A DNA stretch of 64,000 bases from Kyrpidia tusciae DSM 2912 (lineage in GTDB: Bacteria > Bacillota > Bacilli > Kyrpidiales > Kyrpidiaceae): assembly GCF_000092905.1 (NCBI RefSeq), contig NC_014098.1:2976001-3040000 (forward strand), written 5' to 3'. Each line of letters opens with the position of its first letter. Position 1 is the stretch's first letter. The notes under the pieces were generated by a model. That model did no database searches. It was not told the origin of the DNA and worked only from the letters and a program-made list of their open reading frames with translations. A program made the translations under genes and the position numbers. Positions 8,640 to 16,757 of this stretch are shown here, in pieces.

Positions 8640-8785
8640 ACACAATACTACACCATGGCATTAAGACGATCGTCAGCTTGAATTAAGAAAAGATTTTGCG
8701 GACGCCAGAGCTTCTTCTCTTAATGATCCCTGCCACCTCCTTGCTTCGGTATTGTTGGTATTTTCGTGTTTAATTCTAGAATGAT
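8640..8785 (-). pseudogene. Duplicated leader and first codons of the dioxygenase alpha gene
   Basis: Read on the minus strand, this segment repeats the promoter-proximal palindrome, the AAGGAGG site and about 16 codons of the alpha-subunit gene (EEALTEAKSFLL in the gene, EEALASAKSFLN here) with scattered differences. The start codon is lost and the frame soon stops. It is a vestige, and its transcript leads directly into the extradiol dioxygenase gene. Confidence 0.75.
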
Positions 8786-8801
8786 CTTTTATAACTGTCA
8801 A
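8773..8801 (-). promoter_or_regulatory. Sigma-A promoter of the aromatic operon with overlapping operator
   Basis: On the minus strand TTGACA (8801-8796) is followed after exactly 17 bases by TAGAAT (8778-8773). The -10 box lies inside the palindrome ATTCTAGAAT (8773-8782), so a repressor bound there would block RNA polymerase. This is the best promoter in front of the aromatic genes. Confidence 0.75.
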
Positions 8802-9084
8802 GATGAAAATTTCAGTGTGCACAGCATCTGGTTTGTTCTCAATGAATAATGATGAAGATAACCTTGTTCGTCTGAAATCAAGGACCACTGACACTGGGCT
8901 TCAGCCCACTGTATCCCCGTCCCGTCCTCCGGCAAGTCAATGAATGGATTGTTGCAGAAAAAGACAAAACAGATAACTCGAAAGATTCAGACTTGTACAA
9001 TCACGGTGGAGCCGGATCGGCTCAGCCGGATGACCATGCGAAGGTCCAGACAAATCCAGAGACACCCTCGAACCATGGCAAACT

Positions 9085-9165
9085 GTTGCTCGATGTCGGA
9101 TGGCTTTTCCGGCCAGGCCCCCTTGCCGTATTCGCCGATCTGTGCTTCGTTCAGCAGACCCTACG
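9085..9165 (-). repeat. Remnant shared with the debris at 29.8 kb and 46.8 kb
   Basis: About 70 bases here, read on the minus strand, match 29819-29890 and its copy near 46864-46935 on the plus strand (shared core GATCGGCGAATACGGCAAGG). This copy translates as GEYGKGAWPEKPSDIEQQF, a plausible piece of a transposase-like or other lost protein, but I do not recognise the family. The rest of 8.8-9.4 kb shows nothing recognisable. Confidence 0.5.
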
Positions 9166-9397
9166 TAAATAGTTGCTCAGGACTTTCACGATCGCAACTT
9201 TTAATGGATGAGATAGATAGCTGCAATAAGGACCTGGAGAACAGCTATGATAGTCATAGTGATGGCCGCTAATGTACTTGAATTAATCAGCAAAACCTCC
9301 TATCTACAAAGCCAACAAGCTGTTCCGTGCCATTTGGTCTTTATCAAAATTGCACGCACGTAAAGACGCACGAAGGTCGCAGGAGCCATTTCACGCC

Positions 9398-10312
9398 TCA
9401 GCGGTGCAGGGTGTATACATTGGCCTTTGAGATGGACCGGATCAGCTCGACTTCGTCTCGAGTTAAATCCGGTACTCGCCCGGCTCCGGTGTTGGTCAGA
9501 AGCTGTTCCGTGCTGCTTGCTCCCGGGATGACTGCTGCGACGGCCGGGTAAGCCAACGGGTAGCGCAACGCGATTTGTGAGAGGCTCCGGTCCTCGCCGG
9601 CCAGCGCAGCCAGGCGCCTGACCAGTTCGACGATTTCCACCGGTGAATAGTCGAGGTAGCCGTCGGCCGGCTCAGGGGCGGTCAAGGTGCGCTCGGACAA
9701 AAGCCCCTGGGCGAGAGGACCACGAGCGATCATGGAAATGCCGTGTTCCTGAAGGAGGGACAAGACCGTCTCCTCCGGCCGCCGGTCCAGCACGCTGTAC
9801 TGCATCATCACGCTCACGATGTTCGACCGCTTGACGTATTCGCGGATGACGTTCGGGCGGATGGAAGAGAGGCCGTAGTAGCGGATGACGCCTTCCTGTT
9901 TGAGTTCTTCGAAAGCCTCAATGGTCTCGTCGATCGGATCGTCGATGGTCCCGCCGTGGAGTTGGTACAAATCGATATAGTCTGTCCGCAGCCGCCGCAG
10001 GCTGCCCTTCACCGCCTCCTTGATATAGGCTTTCGAAGGATCCCAGGACCAGCCGTCCTTGCCGGGCTCCCAGCGGTTGCCGACTTTGGTGGCGAGGATG
10101 ACGTCATGGCGTTTGCCTGTCAACGCCTTGCAGACCCACTCTTCGTTTCTCCCCTGTTGGTACAGGTCCGCCGTATCTAAGAAGTTGACGCCGCGGTCAA
10201 GGGCGGCGTGAATCATGCGAATGCTCTCCTGCTCGTCGCGGCTCAACGACATACAACCCAGTCCAATCTCGCTGACGTAGAGATCGCTGCGACCCAACCG
10301 GTTCTTCTTCAC
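9398..10312 (-). CDS. Aldo/keto reductase, copy 1
   Basis: This 304-residue AKR barrel is of the YdhF/IolS-like class. It has LGRSDLYVSEIGLGCM at the start, the catalytic Asp/Tyr in NFLDTADLYQQGRNEEW, Lys in VILATKVGNRW, His in LYQLHGG, and the cofactor-binding tail VIPGASSTEQL. It reduces carbonyls with NADPH; the substrate is unknown. The frame extends to 10417, but GTG at 10312 behind AAGGAGGT is the clear start. A second copy, differing at only scattered residues, is at 31131-32045. The two copies share boundaries from about 20 bases upstream of the start to the stop codon. Confidence 0.9.
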   Translation of the reverse strand: MKKNRLGRSDLYVSEIGLGCMSLSRDEQESIRMIHAALDRGVNFLDTADLYQQGRNEEWVCKALTGKRHDVILATKVGNRWEPGKDGWSWDPSKAYIKEAVKGSLRRLRTDYIDLYQLHGGTIDDPIDETIEAFEELKQEGVIRYYGLSSIRPNVIREYVKRSNIVSVMMQYSVLDRRPEETVLSLLQEHGISMIARGPLAQGLLSERTLTAPEPADGYLDYSPVEIVELVRRLAALAGEDRSLSQIALRYPLAYPAVAAVIPGASSTEQLLTNTGAGRVPDLTRDEVELIRSISKANVYTLHR

Positions 10313-10483
10313 CCGCGAATACCTCCTTGTAAAACGCTTCACAGATATTGTAGCAGAGCAGAGGATGCGTGCGCCCTTGTAGAAAAACCGCGGGTTGCCC
10401 CCACCGATGCGAAGCACTGTGAATGATCTTTCCTCTGTTTACACGACTCACCGCCCAGCGATTCACTGGTCATTGGATATCCA

Positions 10484-10909
10484 TCACGAGGAGTGCTTAT
10501 CGGTGATGCCCAGTTGCTGTTTGCTGGCATACTGTAAGAGTTGAGAAAAGTTCAAACCCGCCGCCTCCCCGGCATCACGCAGCCATTTTGGCAGCGTGCA
10601 GTTTTTTGTGACCGTTTTGTTTGCGTCCTCGTTCCGGTATGGAGGCATGAAGATCTCGACAAAAACAATGCGATCTTTGCTGTTCTGCAATTCGATCTCG
10701 TCCGGGTCCGACGGCGTGGGGATGTCTTTTCCTTCTTCTTCCACGTTCAAAATGATGTCCACGAGCATTTCTTTAGCTCGTCTGATGCCGTCAGTGATAT
10801 CAGAGGCAAGGATGGCTGTACCGGGAAAATCGGGGAAATACATGCCGATGCCGCCATCTTCAGCTTTTTCAACAACAAGAGGGTAGATATAATGAAGTGG
10901 ATAAGGCAC
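10484..10909 (-). CDS. hicB: HicB-family antitoxin without a HicA partner
   Basis: This 141-residue protein has the degenerate RNase-H-like HicB domain (YPLVVEKAEDGGIGMYFPDFPG, cited by key parts: YFPDFPG, AKEMLVDII) and a C-terminal DNA-binding tail (LPKWLRDAGEAAGLNFSQLLQ). Its sister at 35615-36037 has the same tail and sits behind a hicA. Here no hicA is found. Upstream, at 10992-11030, a promoter-like TACAAT and repeat resemble the hicA promoter at 35342-35371, as if hicA had been deleted between promoter and hicB. The frame runs back to 11005, but GTG at 10909 follows GAAAGGAGAGGG and is chosen. Confidence 0.75.
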   Translation of the reverse strand: MPYPLHYIYPLVVEKAEDGGIGMYFPDFPGTAILASDITDGIRRAKEMLVDIILNVEEEGKDIPTPSDPDEIELQNSKDRIVFVEIFMPPYRNEDANKTVTKNCTLPKWLRDAGEAAGLNFSQLLQYASKQQLGITDKHSS

Positions 10910-11540
10910 GGCGCTGCCCTCTCCTTTCGAAGATTGAGACCACCGAATTGTGGCCTGCTTTTCCGCTCTCGCCTTCCTCCCCCGGACCCCTATTGTAACA
11001 CGCATAAATCACGCGCACAGATAGTGATATGCGTATTTTTTATACGTGTTATAAGCTCCCGTTTTGCTTGAATAAAGGCGCACGCATTTCGCCGTACCGT
11101 TGATCGAAGAAAAGGTTACATGCTGATCACCGACAGTGCATGGCGGCAGGGGAGATTTCACGACGTGCGATGCAATTTTATCAAGGAGAAGAACTTCGTG
11201 ACAAAGGTCATCGACAATCACTCCAAGAACGGCGAATACTTTTGGTGTGAAGATCGTTCGGAGACCGAAGAATTCGGCGCCCAGCCCTGTTGTTGGTGTT
11301 TGTAGAGGCGACGAAAAATCTCAGTTCTCCTAAGCCCTGTAGAAATGTTGCAACACTTCCATGCTCTGTTTCAACCAAGCTGCTGCGTCGCTCCCGAGCC
11401 AACATCCCTCCATGACCCTTTAGTCCCACGTCCGCCCCAGACCGCCACCGTCTGTTCCCAGAGGATGGGCGGACGAATCTCCGGAAGCTGATATCACCAC
11501 ACATGTCAATCCTGCGCAATCACTCAGTTAGAATCTTACC

Positions 11541-11565
11541 GAAAGGGGGTTGGCTCACTCATGAA
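11541..11565 (+). repeat. 25-bp repeat, copy A
   Basis: This segment is identical to 21956-21980; the shared core is GGGGGTTGGCTCACTCATGA. It lies in a 900-base stretch (11.0-11.9 kb) where the only other feature is a transposase-like fragment. It may be the end or scar of an insertion element. Confidence 0.6.
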
Positions 11566-11621
11566 GAAATCTTACCTTAGGGATCGCGGTGCGGATGTCC
11601 ATGTAAAGTCGACGTGAGTAC

Positions 11622-11858
11622 TTGAGCACCATGCGTATGCGCTATCTGCGGGCACGCAGTCGGTCGGAAAAATCACTCTTGAGCAAGCTGGAAGAGGCCC
11701 TGGGATATGCGCGAAAGCATGCGATCGCCGTCATGAATGCCAAACCACGACGGGCTCGGCAGCCAGCGCGCCGAACCCGCTCTTTGCGGTATCAAGCTGG
11801 TATGCCGGTGGAGGGCCCTGGCCGGCAGGAGTGCACAGATAACTGGCCTGCGGCATAA
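11622..11858 (+). pseudogene. Integrase/transposase N-terminal fragment
   Basis: The frame encodes LRARSRSEKSLLSKLEEALG then YARKHAIAVMNAKPRRARQ. This resembles the N-terminal helix-turn-helix of integrase-core transposases that read roughly 'KxxLLDxLxxxTGYxRKyAIRLLN'. No catalytic core follows, so this is a remnant at best. The remaining sequence from 11009 to 11621 holds no gene I can support. Confidence 0.4.
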
Positions 11859-11866
11859 AAATTCAT

Positions 11867-11896
11867 TTGAAACATGCGTTCCGCACATGTTACAAT
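11867..11896 (+). promoter_or_regulatory. Probable sigma-A promoter
   Basis: TTGAAA (11867-11872) and TACAAT (11891-11896) are separated by 18 bases. The promoter lies 33-45 bases before the likely translation start of the interrupted gene that follows. The position also argues that an apparent TTG start at 11867 is not the real one. Confidence 0.6.
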
Positions 11897-11929
11897 GATG
11901 AAGCCAGAGGAAACGAAGTCACCGGCTGT

Positions 11930-12955
11930 GTGAACCCAATGATGGATGACCGTAAGGTGTGGTGCACCTTGCGTACCGATGAAACACCCTTCTTGATGAT
12001 AAAAGTGGAAGGACAGAGTATCGGGGAAGAGCGAATCCCTATTTCCCACCTTGTTCATCTCCTGGAGCACTTTCAAAAAGTCCTCCTCCGCACAGGACAG
12101 GTGCTCATGGGTGAAAGTGAAAGCACACGCAAGGGACGTAAATCCAGCAAACTACGCGAGGAACTCGATCTTGAGCTTGTCCTGCTGACCCACGGCAGCC
12201 CGACAACGGTCCTGGGTTTCGAACGCCGTGGGTAAGTGTCCTTTCCAGAGATGGACGAAGGGCTTCGGATCGTCGAAACGGCCGTTCGTGGACTCAAAGA
12301 GGTTCAGAACCAAAACAGCAACCTGCCGAGCGGGTCTGATCGGAGCGTGTTACTCGCATGGCGAGATCTGGGTGGGATCTTTTATAAAGGATGCACGCGT
12401 ATCACCTTTACGGTCAATCATCGTCCAATGCGACTGAACACCGAGTACACCCCGGAAGGATTTGAGCAAGTCCAGAGGCGTATTATTGGTCCCGAAACCA
12501 ATCTTCGTATCATTGAGGGACGACTCTTGATGGCGGACTTCAGGGAACACGGATTGCGATGCCGAATCCACCCGCCGGTGGATGATGCGGTGATCTGTGT
12601 GTTCACGGAGGATCAAAAAGAGCAGGCGTTGGAAAACATCCTCCATTATGTGCGAATTGTCGGTGAAGCAGAGGAAGATCCCGCTTCCGGCAAAATTTCC
12701 GCCATTACCATTCACGACATTCAATCCCTGGCGAAAGACCAGGAGGAAGACGCCGGATTCTATGACATTCAAGCGCACTCCCATGATTTTTGGCATTCTC
12801 CGTCACTCGAAGACCTAGCCGAGCAACAAGGAGTAAAACCGGTTACAGATCTTTCGGCCCTCATCGGTACATGGCCGGGTGATGTGGATGACGATTTTGA
12901 GAAACTCATTGAGGCGCTTCGGCATCGCAACAGGGCTGGGGAACGAGAACAGTGA
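11930..12955 (+). pseudogene. Uncharacterised gene interrupted by an in-frame TAA
   Basis: One reading frame runs from about 11930 (GTG; ATGs at 11939 and 11942 are alternatives) to 12955, broken only by TAA at 12233-12235. The upstream part ends VLLTHGSPTTVLGFERRG, and the downstream part continues in the same frame with VSFPEMDEGLRIVETAV. GTG at 12236 directly follows the stop. Together they would make a soluble protein of about 340 residues with a central basic segment (GCTRITFTVNHRPMRL) and an acidic C-terminus. I do not recognise the family. Either a nonsense mutation has split the gene, or two adjacent proteins are made. The 3' end overlaps a short PIN-like frame. Confidence 0.6.
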
Positions 12956-13041
12956 CCGCAGCCAAACTGATGTTGGACACTAATATCGTCTTTGTAAACA
13001 TCCCAGAATTAGAGTTGATCAGTGAAAAACAGCAAGTCTGA
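12952..13041 (+). pseudogene. PIN-domain N-terminal fragment
   Basis: GTG at 12952 overlaps the preceding stop by four bases. The 29-codon frame reads AAKLMLDTNIVFVNIPELEL before TGA; LMLDTNI is the first beta strand and catalytic Asp of PIN ribonucleases. The rest of the domain is missing. The coupling suggests the preceding gene may once have been paired with a PIN toxin. Sequence from 13042 to 13182 shows nothing else. Confidence 0.5.
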
Positions 13042-13182
13042 TTCTTTCCGATATATTTTGTCAAGGGGGTTGCCGATCGGGCCCGGCTCTACCGACACCG
13101 CCCGATCCGCAGCCGAACTCTGGTTCCTTTTTTCCGGAGAAGCTTTCCCATTCCACCAGACAGGCGGGCGGGTCGTCACTGT

Positions 13183-13995
13183 TCACCCGCCGTCCCTGGG
13201 ACGAACCGGCTTGACGCCGCCCTTGCGTCCCAAGCCGTAGCCGATACGGTACACATCCGGGATATTGACCCGCCCGTCGCTCATCCGGAAAAAGATGCCC
13301 AATTGCTCCAGATCCTCCCGAACTCCACGTGCCCCTTCGTCAAGGTGTGGCGGTGAAAGCTCTTCCCCATTAGCGCCGAAGCGTCGGCGGAGTTCGTCGA
13401 GCGAGTCTGCCTTCTCCCAGCGCTGAATCACTTCGTGAAAATCACACGGCACCACAAGACCCCGGAGCGGCCCCATGAGGACATCCACCCAGGGGTAATC
13501 TTCTTTCAACTCCCTCACGCGAATCTGTGAAGCTTTGCGGACACCGCGCTTGATGCTTTCATAATATAAAGCGGTTTCATGTTTCGAGGGCTGGTTTTGG
13601 CTATGCTTCACCGCCTCACGAAGGGCCGCCAGAAACGATCGCGGACTGACGCGCTGGTTGGCATCCGAAAGGTGGTTGGGAATCCAGGTGTACGGGTAAC
13701 CGCGCCGGTGATCTCGTCCCATCCAGGGACCTGTAATAGCATGGAAGACCTCCCGCTGCAGGGTCTCCTCGTGGATCACCTCGGGAACCACCCGCCAGAT
13801 CGTTCGATCTCCCAGGACAACGCGCTGCCACCTAAGCCCCAATGCGACAGACGCTTTCCGAAACTGTCCCGCCTCATCCACCGCGGCATTACCGAGATAT
13901 TGCCAGAACAGCCCATAGAGATCGTACGGGGGCCAGGAAAACTAGATTTTTGAAGCCAGCACTTTTGATCCGTCCGCAAAATTCGCCACTCGACT
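13183..13995 (-). pseudogene. C-terminal remnant of the P-loop ATPase (intact copy at 37256-38758)
   Basis: The frame at 13183-13881 encodes 232 residues nearly identical to the C-terminal half of the P-loop ATPase at 37256-38758 (MGRDHRRGYPYTWIPNHLSD in both). Further upstream the match continues to about 13995 but contains an in-frame TAG near 13945, where the intact copy reads KIGLSWPSYD. The N-terminal half with the Walker A motif is missing. The 5' flank changes abruptly at about 13995. It is a truncated duplicate and not expected to bind ATP. Confidence 0.85.
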
Positions 13996-14187
13996 TCTCG
14001 TCATCGAGAGCAAATCTGTGCCACACCATGTATACATCGACAAGGCCGGCAACTGGTACAGGGAAGGACATGGAAATGGGAACAAAAGCCGCCGGGGGAT
14101 GTCAAATACCATCGAACAGAACAATCGATACATTGCCGTTTTGAAAGACCTTTTTGATTCTATCCAGTCCCTATCCAGTCCCTCCAT

Positions 14188-14364
14188 GTGCCCCCGCTCG
14201 CCAACGTCATCGCCTTTCCCCACCCCGAGGTGGTCATCAAGGAGATTCATCTATTGTATTGTAAGGACAAAAACTGGATGAGCACGTTGGAGAGCCAAGC
14301 AGCAGACGGCACTCTGAAAGCTGATATCACGATTGCCGCCCGGACTTCTATAGAAGGATCATAA
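14188..14364 (+). CDS. Short unrecognised ORF
   Basis: A GTG-started frame of 58 codons encodes PPLANVIAFPHPEVVIKEIH and ends TIAARTSIEGS. The composition looks like real protein, and it could be the tail of a lost gene: no good ribosome site is seen and the sequence upstream (14.0-14.19 kb) is not coding in a recognisable way. The function is unknown. Confidence 0.3.
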   Translation: MPPLANVIAFPHPEVVIKEIHLLYCKDKNWMSTLESQAADGTLKADITIAARTSIEGS

Positions 14365-14757
14365 CCCTCTCATTCTTCTCGGTTTGTCACCCGGTAAATA
14401 CGAAAAGTCCGCTCCCTTGGCCAAATAGTAAATGATCAACTGATTCAAGCTGACATGTTCTTCCCTGGCCCTTTCAACCAACACACGGTGGAGCGATTTG
14501 GGCATACGGACCCTCAATTGCCCAGAGTAATCGTCCAAAACAGGCTCCGGAATATTCCGCCCCAATGCCAAGGCCGTTTCAATCCAAGCCCTTTTGGCAT
14601 CTTCCAGATTTGCGACGGCCGACTCAGGAGTCTCTCCGTCCGCCATACAACCGGGGAGAAGTGGGATCTCGGCCAACCATCCGCCTCCCTCCCCATCTTC
14701 CAAGGGACGGAGGCGGACCTCGTACCGAAGTTGAAGGTAATATTCAAGATCTTTCAT
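14359..14757 (-). CDS. hicB: HicB-family antitoxin with ribbon-helix-helix tail
   Basis: This 132-residue antitoxin has an N-terminal HicB fold (WLAEIPLLPGCMADGETPES, then ANLEDAKRAWIE) followed by a ribbon-helix-helix segment (LRVRMPKSLHRVLVERARE and VSLNQLIIYYLA) for operator binding. It overlaps the hicA-like gene by 14 bases. It neutralises the toxin and represses the pair. A truncated copy of its first half is at 48168-48395, and a related full-length gene is at 63599-63952. Confidence 0.88.
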   Translation of the reverse strand: MKDLEYYLQLRYEVRLRPLEDGEGGGWLAEIPLLPGCMADGETPESAVANLEDAKRAWIETALALGRNIPEPVLDDYSGQLRVRMPKSLHRVLVERAREEHVSLNQLIIYYLAKGADFSYLPGDKPRRMRGL

Positions 14758-15022
14758 CGCTTTTCTCCTCTGCTTTTCCTCCCGACAGCAGGTCTATCAG
14801 TTCGAGGGCCCGTTTGACATACACTGCTTTAACCGGTTTCGCGTAGGGTATCGTGAGGATATCCGGCAATCTGTCGTGACAGTATGTCACGTGACTCGAA
14901 CCGCTGCTGGGCTGTCTTCGTTGAAAGCCGTATTGACGCAACAAACGATCCAAATCCTCAAACCGAACATCCTTGGGATTTTGAACTATACGCTTATAAA
15001 GTTTGCCCAACTGAGTCAACAT
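14744..15022 (-). CDS. hicA: HicA-family toxin
   Basis: This 92-residue toxin candidate has a dsRBD-like HicA core with FEDLDRLLRQYGF and SSGSSHVTYCH, where the His in GSSH is the expected catalytic residue. HicA proteins are mRNA interferases. The ATG is preceded by GAGGAGG, and the 3' end overlaps the hicB start. The pair looks intact and should be active. Confidence 0.85.
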   Translation of the reverse strand: MLTQLGKLYKRIVQNPKDVRFEDLDRLLRQYGFQRRQPSSGSSHVTYCHDRLPDILTIPYAKPVKAVYVKRALELIDLLSGGKAEEKSDERS

Positions 15023-15075
15023 TAAGCCTCCTCAATAAAACTCCTAAAGAATACACACAATATATACGCATGATT

Positions 15076-15104
15076 ATGGTACCACATACGGAACCATGCG
15101 TCAA
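15076..15104 (-). promoter_or_regulatory. Promoter of the hicA-hicB pair
   Basis: On the minus strand TTGACG (15104-15099) and TACCAT (15081-15076) are 17 bases apart, about 55 bases before the hicA start. The surrounding sequence GGTTCCGTATGTGGTACC is partly symmetric and may be the autoregulatory operator. Confidence 0.5.
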
Positions 15105-15224
15105 TCCTGATCCGGTTTTCACATCCCGCTGATTGGACTGATTTTGTACGGAGTCAAAAGTGCACGCAATATCTCCGCATTTTCCTCCGGAGAACAGACT
15201 GGGCACGAGCTGGCAGCCAAACGT

Positions 15225-15345
15225 CCATGCCGCCGATGGAGTGTTTTAGAATCCCACTTTGCTCGCCTTCGGCCCGGGCGAGCAACAGAATCGCCTGATT
15301 CGGATCGTAGGCGTGCACTCCAAGGACCTCATGCAGTTCCTGAAT
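15225..15345 (-). pseudogene. Fragment of the KGGVGR ATPase N-terminal region
   Basis: The translated minus strand reads QELHEVLGVHAYDPNQAILL and IGGMDVWL, matching QELHEVLGLHGYDPNQAILW and IGGLNVYL in the gene at 38755-40092. Both flanks differ. This is one of several scattered pieces of that cluster. The flanking sequence to 15525 holds nothing further recognisable. Confidence 0.75.
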
Positions 15346-15525
15346 GGAGCACAAAACTTGCCCGGCAGAAAAGACAAAAAAAGCGGCCCGAGGAAAACCC
15401 CGGTGCCCTTTCCTTACTCATCCACCCCGTTCGGGTACGGGATCGGCAGACTCAACCATCCAGGCACGCGCCTCTCCCTGAACAGCCGGTTCGCAACTGT
15501 CTGGCCGGCCGGCAGAAGCAGTCAT

Positions 15526-16032
15526 TTACGAAACAGGAATAACTTCGCCAGTGTGCACATCGTAGACAGCTCCATAGACCAGAACATCGCTCGGAATAAG
15601 AGGGGAATTGCGGAGTGTCTCGACGTCGTCTCGGACGCTTTGTTCCAAATCGGTAAACGGCAAAAAGTCTATATTTGAAGCCGCTTTGGCCGAATCCGGA
15701 CCCAGACGCCGGGAGATTTTATCGTAAAGGTCCTCATTCCTAAATGTCAGCATCCCGCAATCCGTATGATGAAGCACCAGGATTTCTTGTGTACCCAGCA
15801 ACTGTTCGGAAATGACAAGCGATCGGATGGCATCCTCCGTCACGCGTCCCCCTGCATTCCGAATCACATGAATATCCCCGAGGTCCGCACCGAGAGCCCG
15901 CAGGGGGTCAATTCTGGCATCCATGCACGTGAGCACCGCAACTTTTCTGGCCGGCGGAATGGGAAGCTGGCCTTGGGAGAATTGTGATGCGTATGTGCGG
16001 TTTGCTTCAAATAGCTTCTTCACCTCAGACAT
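15526..16032 (-). CDS. Beta-class carbonic anhydrase
   Basis: This 168-residue enzyme interconverts CO2 and bicarbonate. The zinc ligands are visible as Cys in LTCMDARIDP and His/Cys in HHTDCGM; the Asp-Arg dyad is in CMDAR. The length fits the short bacterial beta-CA class. GAGGAGT precedes the ATG. It stands alone among accessory debris, and its cytoplasmic role would be in CO2/bicarbonate supply. Confidence 0.93.
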   Translation of the reverse strand: MSEVKKLFEANRTYASQFSQGQLPIPPARKVAVLTCMDARIDPLRALGADLGDIHVIRNAGGRVTEDAIRSLVISEQLLGTQEILVLHHTDCGMLTFRNEDLYDKISRRLGPDSAKAASNIDFLPFTDLEQSVRDDVETLRNSPLIPSDVLVYGAVYDVHTGEVIPVS

Positions 16033-16282
16033 TGAAGACTCCTCCTCAATTTAATGCATAGTAAACCTACTTGTTTTATAAAAACTATGGCATATGGTTA
16101 TGCTTTTGTCAATACCATGGACTTCCGCCTGTCCCAAAAGAACGGACCCCGAGAGAGGTGGCCGGGAGAAAACGGCGATTCTTCCGGGCCTCTCATAAAG
16201 ATTGCGCTCACTTTGGCCGCATTCGCTCGCCACGGCACTACTTGTCGCGCCCGTCCCTTCGTCCTGAACGGACAGCGGGAGG

Positions 16283-16309
16283 AAAAAGAGGGAGGGCCGC
16301 TGCCCTCCC
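16283..16309 (-). terminator. Rho-independent terminator after toxin copy 1
   Basis: Perfect arms GGGAGGGC and GCCCTCCC with a CGCT loop are followed, in minus-strand direction, by CTCTTTTTT. The same element ends the module at 22.1 kb. Confidence 0.8.
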
Positions 16310-16319
16310 CAAGAACCGC

Positions 16320-16538
16320 TCAGATTTTGCTGTTGAAGTACTCCTGGGTCACGTGCAACTGCTTCTTCGGGATGGTCTTCCACAAATGGCCCTTGATCTC
16401 CCCTGTTCCCTTCGACACCTTCGTCCGCTTGATTGTCCCATCGGGCATAAATTTTCGGTAGTAGTAGTGGTCCGTGTCCTTGTACAGCTCCCATCCGTCG
16501 TTTTCGCAGCACCGCTTGAGGTCCTTCCAGCTGGGCAT
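16320..16538 (-). CDS. HicA-like toxin, copy 1 (antitoxin deleted)
   Basis: The 72-residue protein begins MPSWKDLKRCCENDGWELY and contains TDHYYYRKFMPDG and KVSKGTGEI, the layout of small HicA-type toxins of the class 'SWRELKRFCERDGW'. Copies 2 and 3 are at 22114-22329 and 44565-44783. Residue 10 is Cys here and Phe in the other copies, with several further changes. The overlapping antitoxin gene has been deleted down to a few codons, so the toxin is either inactive, unexpressed or counteracted in trans. Confidence 0.75.
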   Translation of the reverse strand: MPSWKDLKRCCENDGWELYKDTDHYYYRKFMPDGTIKRTKVSKGTGEIKGHLWKTIPKKQLHVTQEYFNSKI

Positions 16539-16649
16539 CCAGCAGGCCCACCACGCCCTCCAGGTCTTCCTGGATAAGGACGCGTTCAGGACATAGGGCG
16601 CATGGTGTTTCCGGTTTTCATCATCATTCCCCTCCAGCCCCCATTCCAC
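16539..16649 (-). pseudogene. Antitoxin remnant (internal deletion)
   Basis: The start region of the antitoxin gene (GGAGGGGAATGATGATGA) is joined directly to its last codons, NRKHHAPYVLN, after which the frame is shifted. About 330 bases present in copies 2 and 3 are missing. Confidence 0.75.
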
Positions 16650-16757
16650 CCTCCTGCCTTAGGGCCCCTTTACACGGAGCAGGAATCCAACACCGGACCG
16701 ACGAAAGATTAATGGAAACTAACCCAACGAGGCCAAGATCAGAAGGGAGGACGGAAA

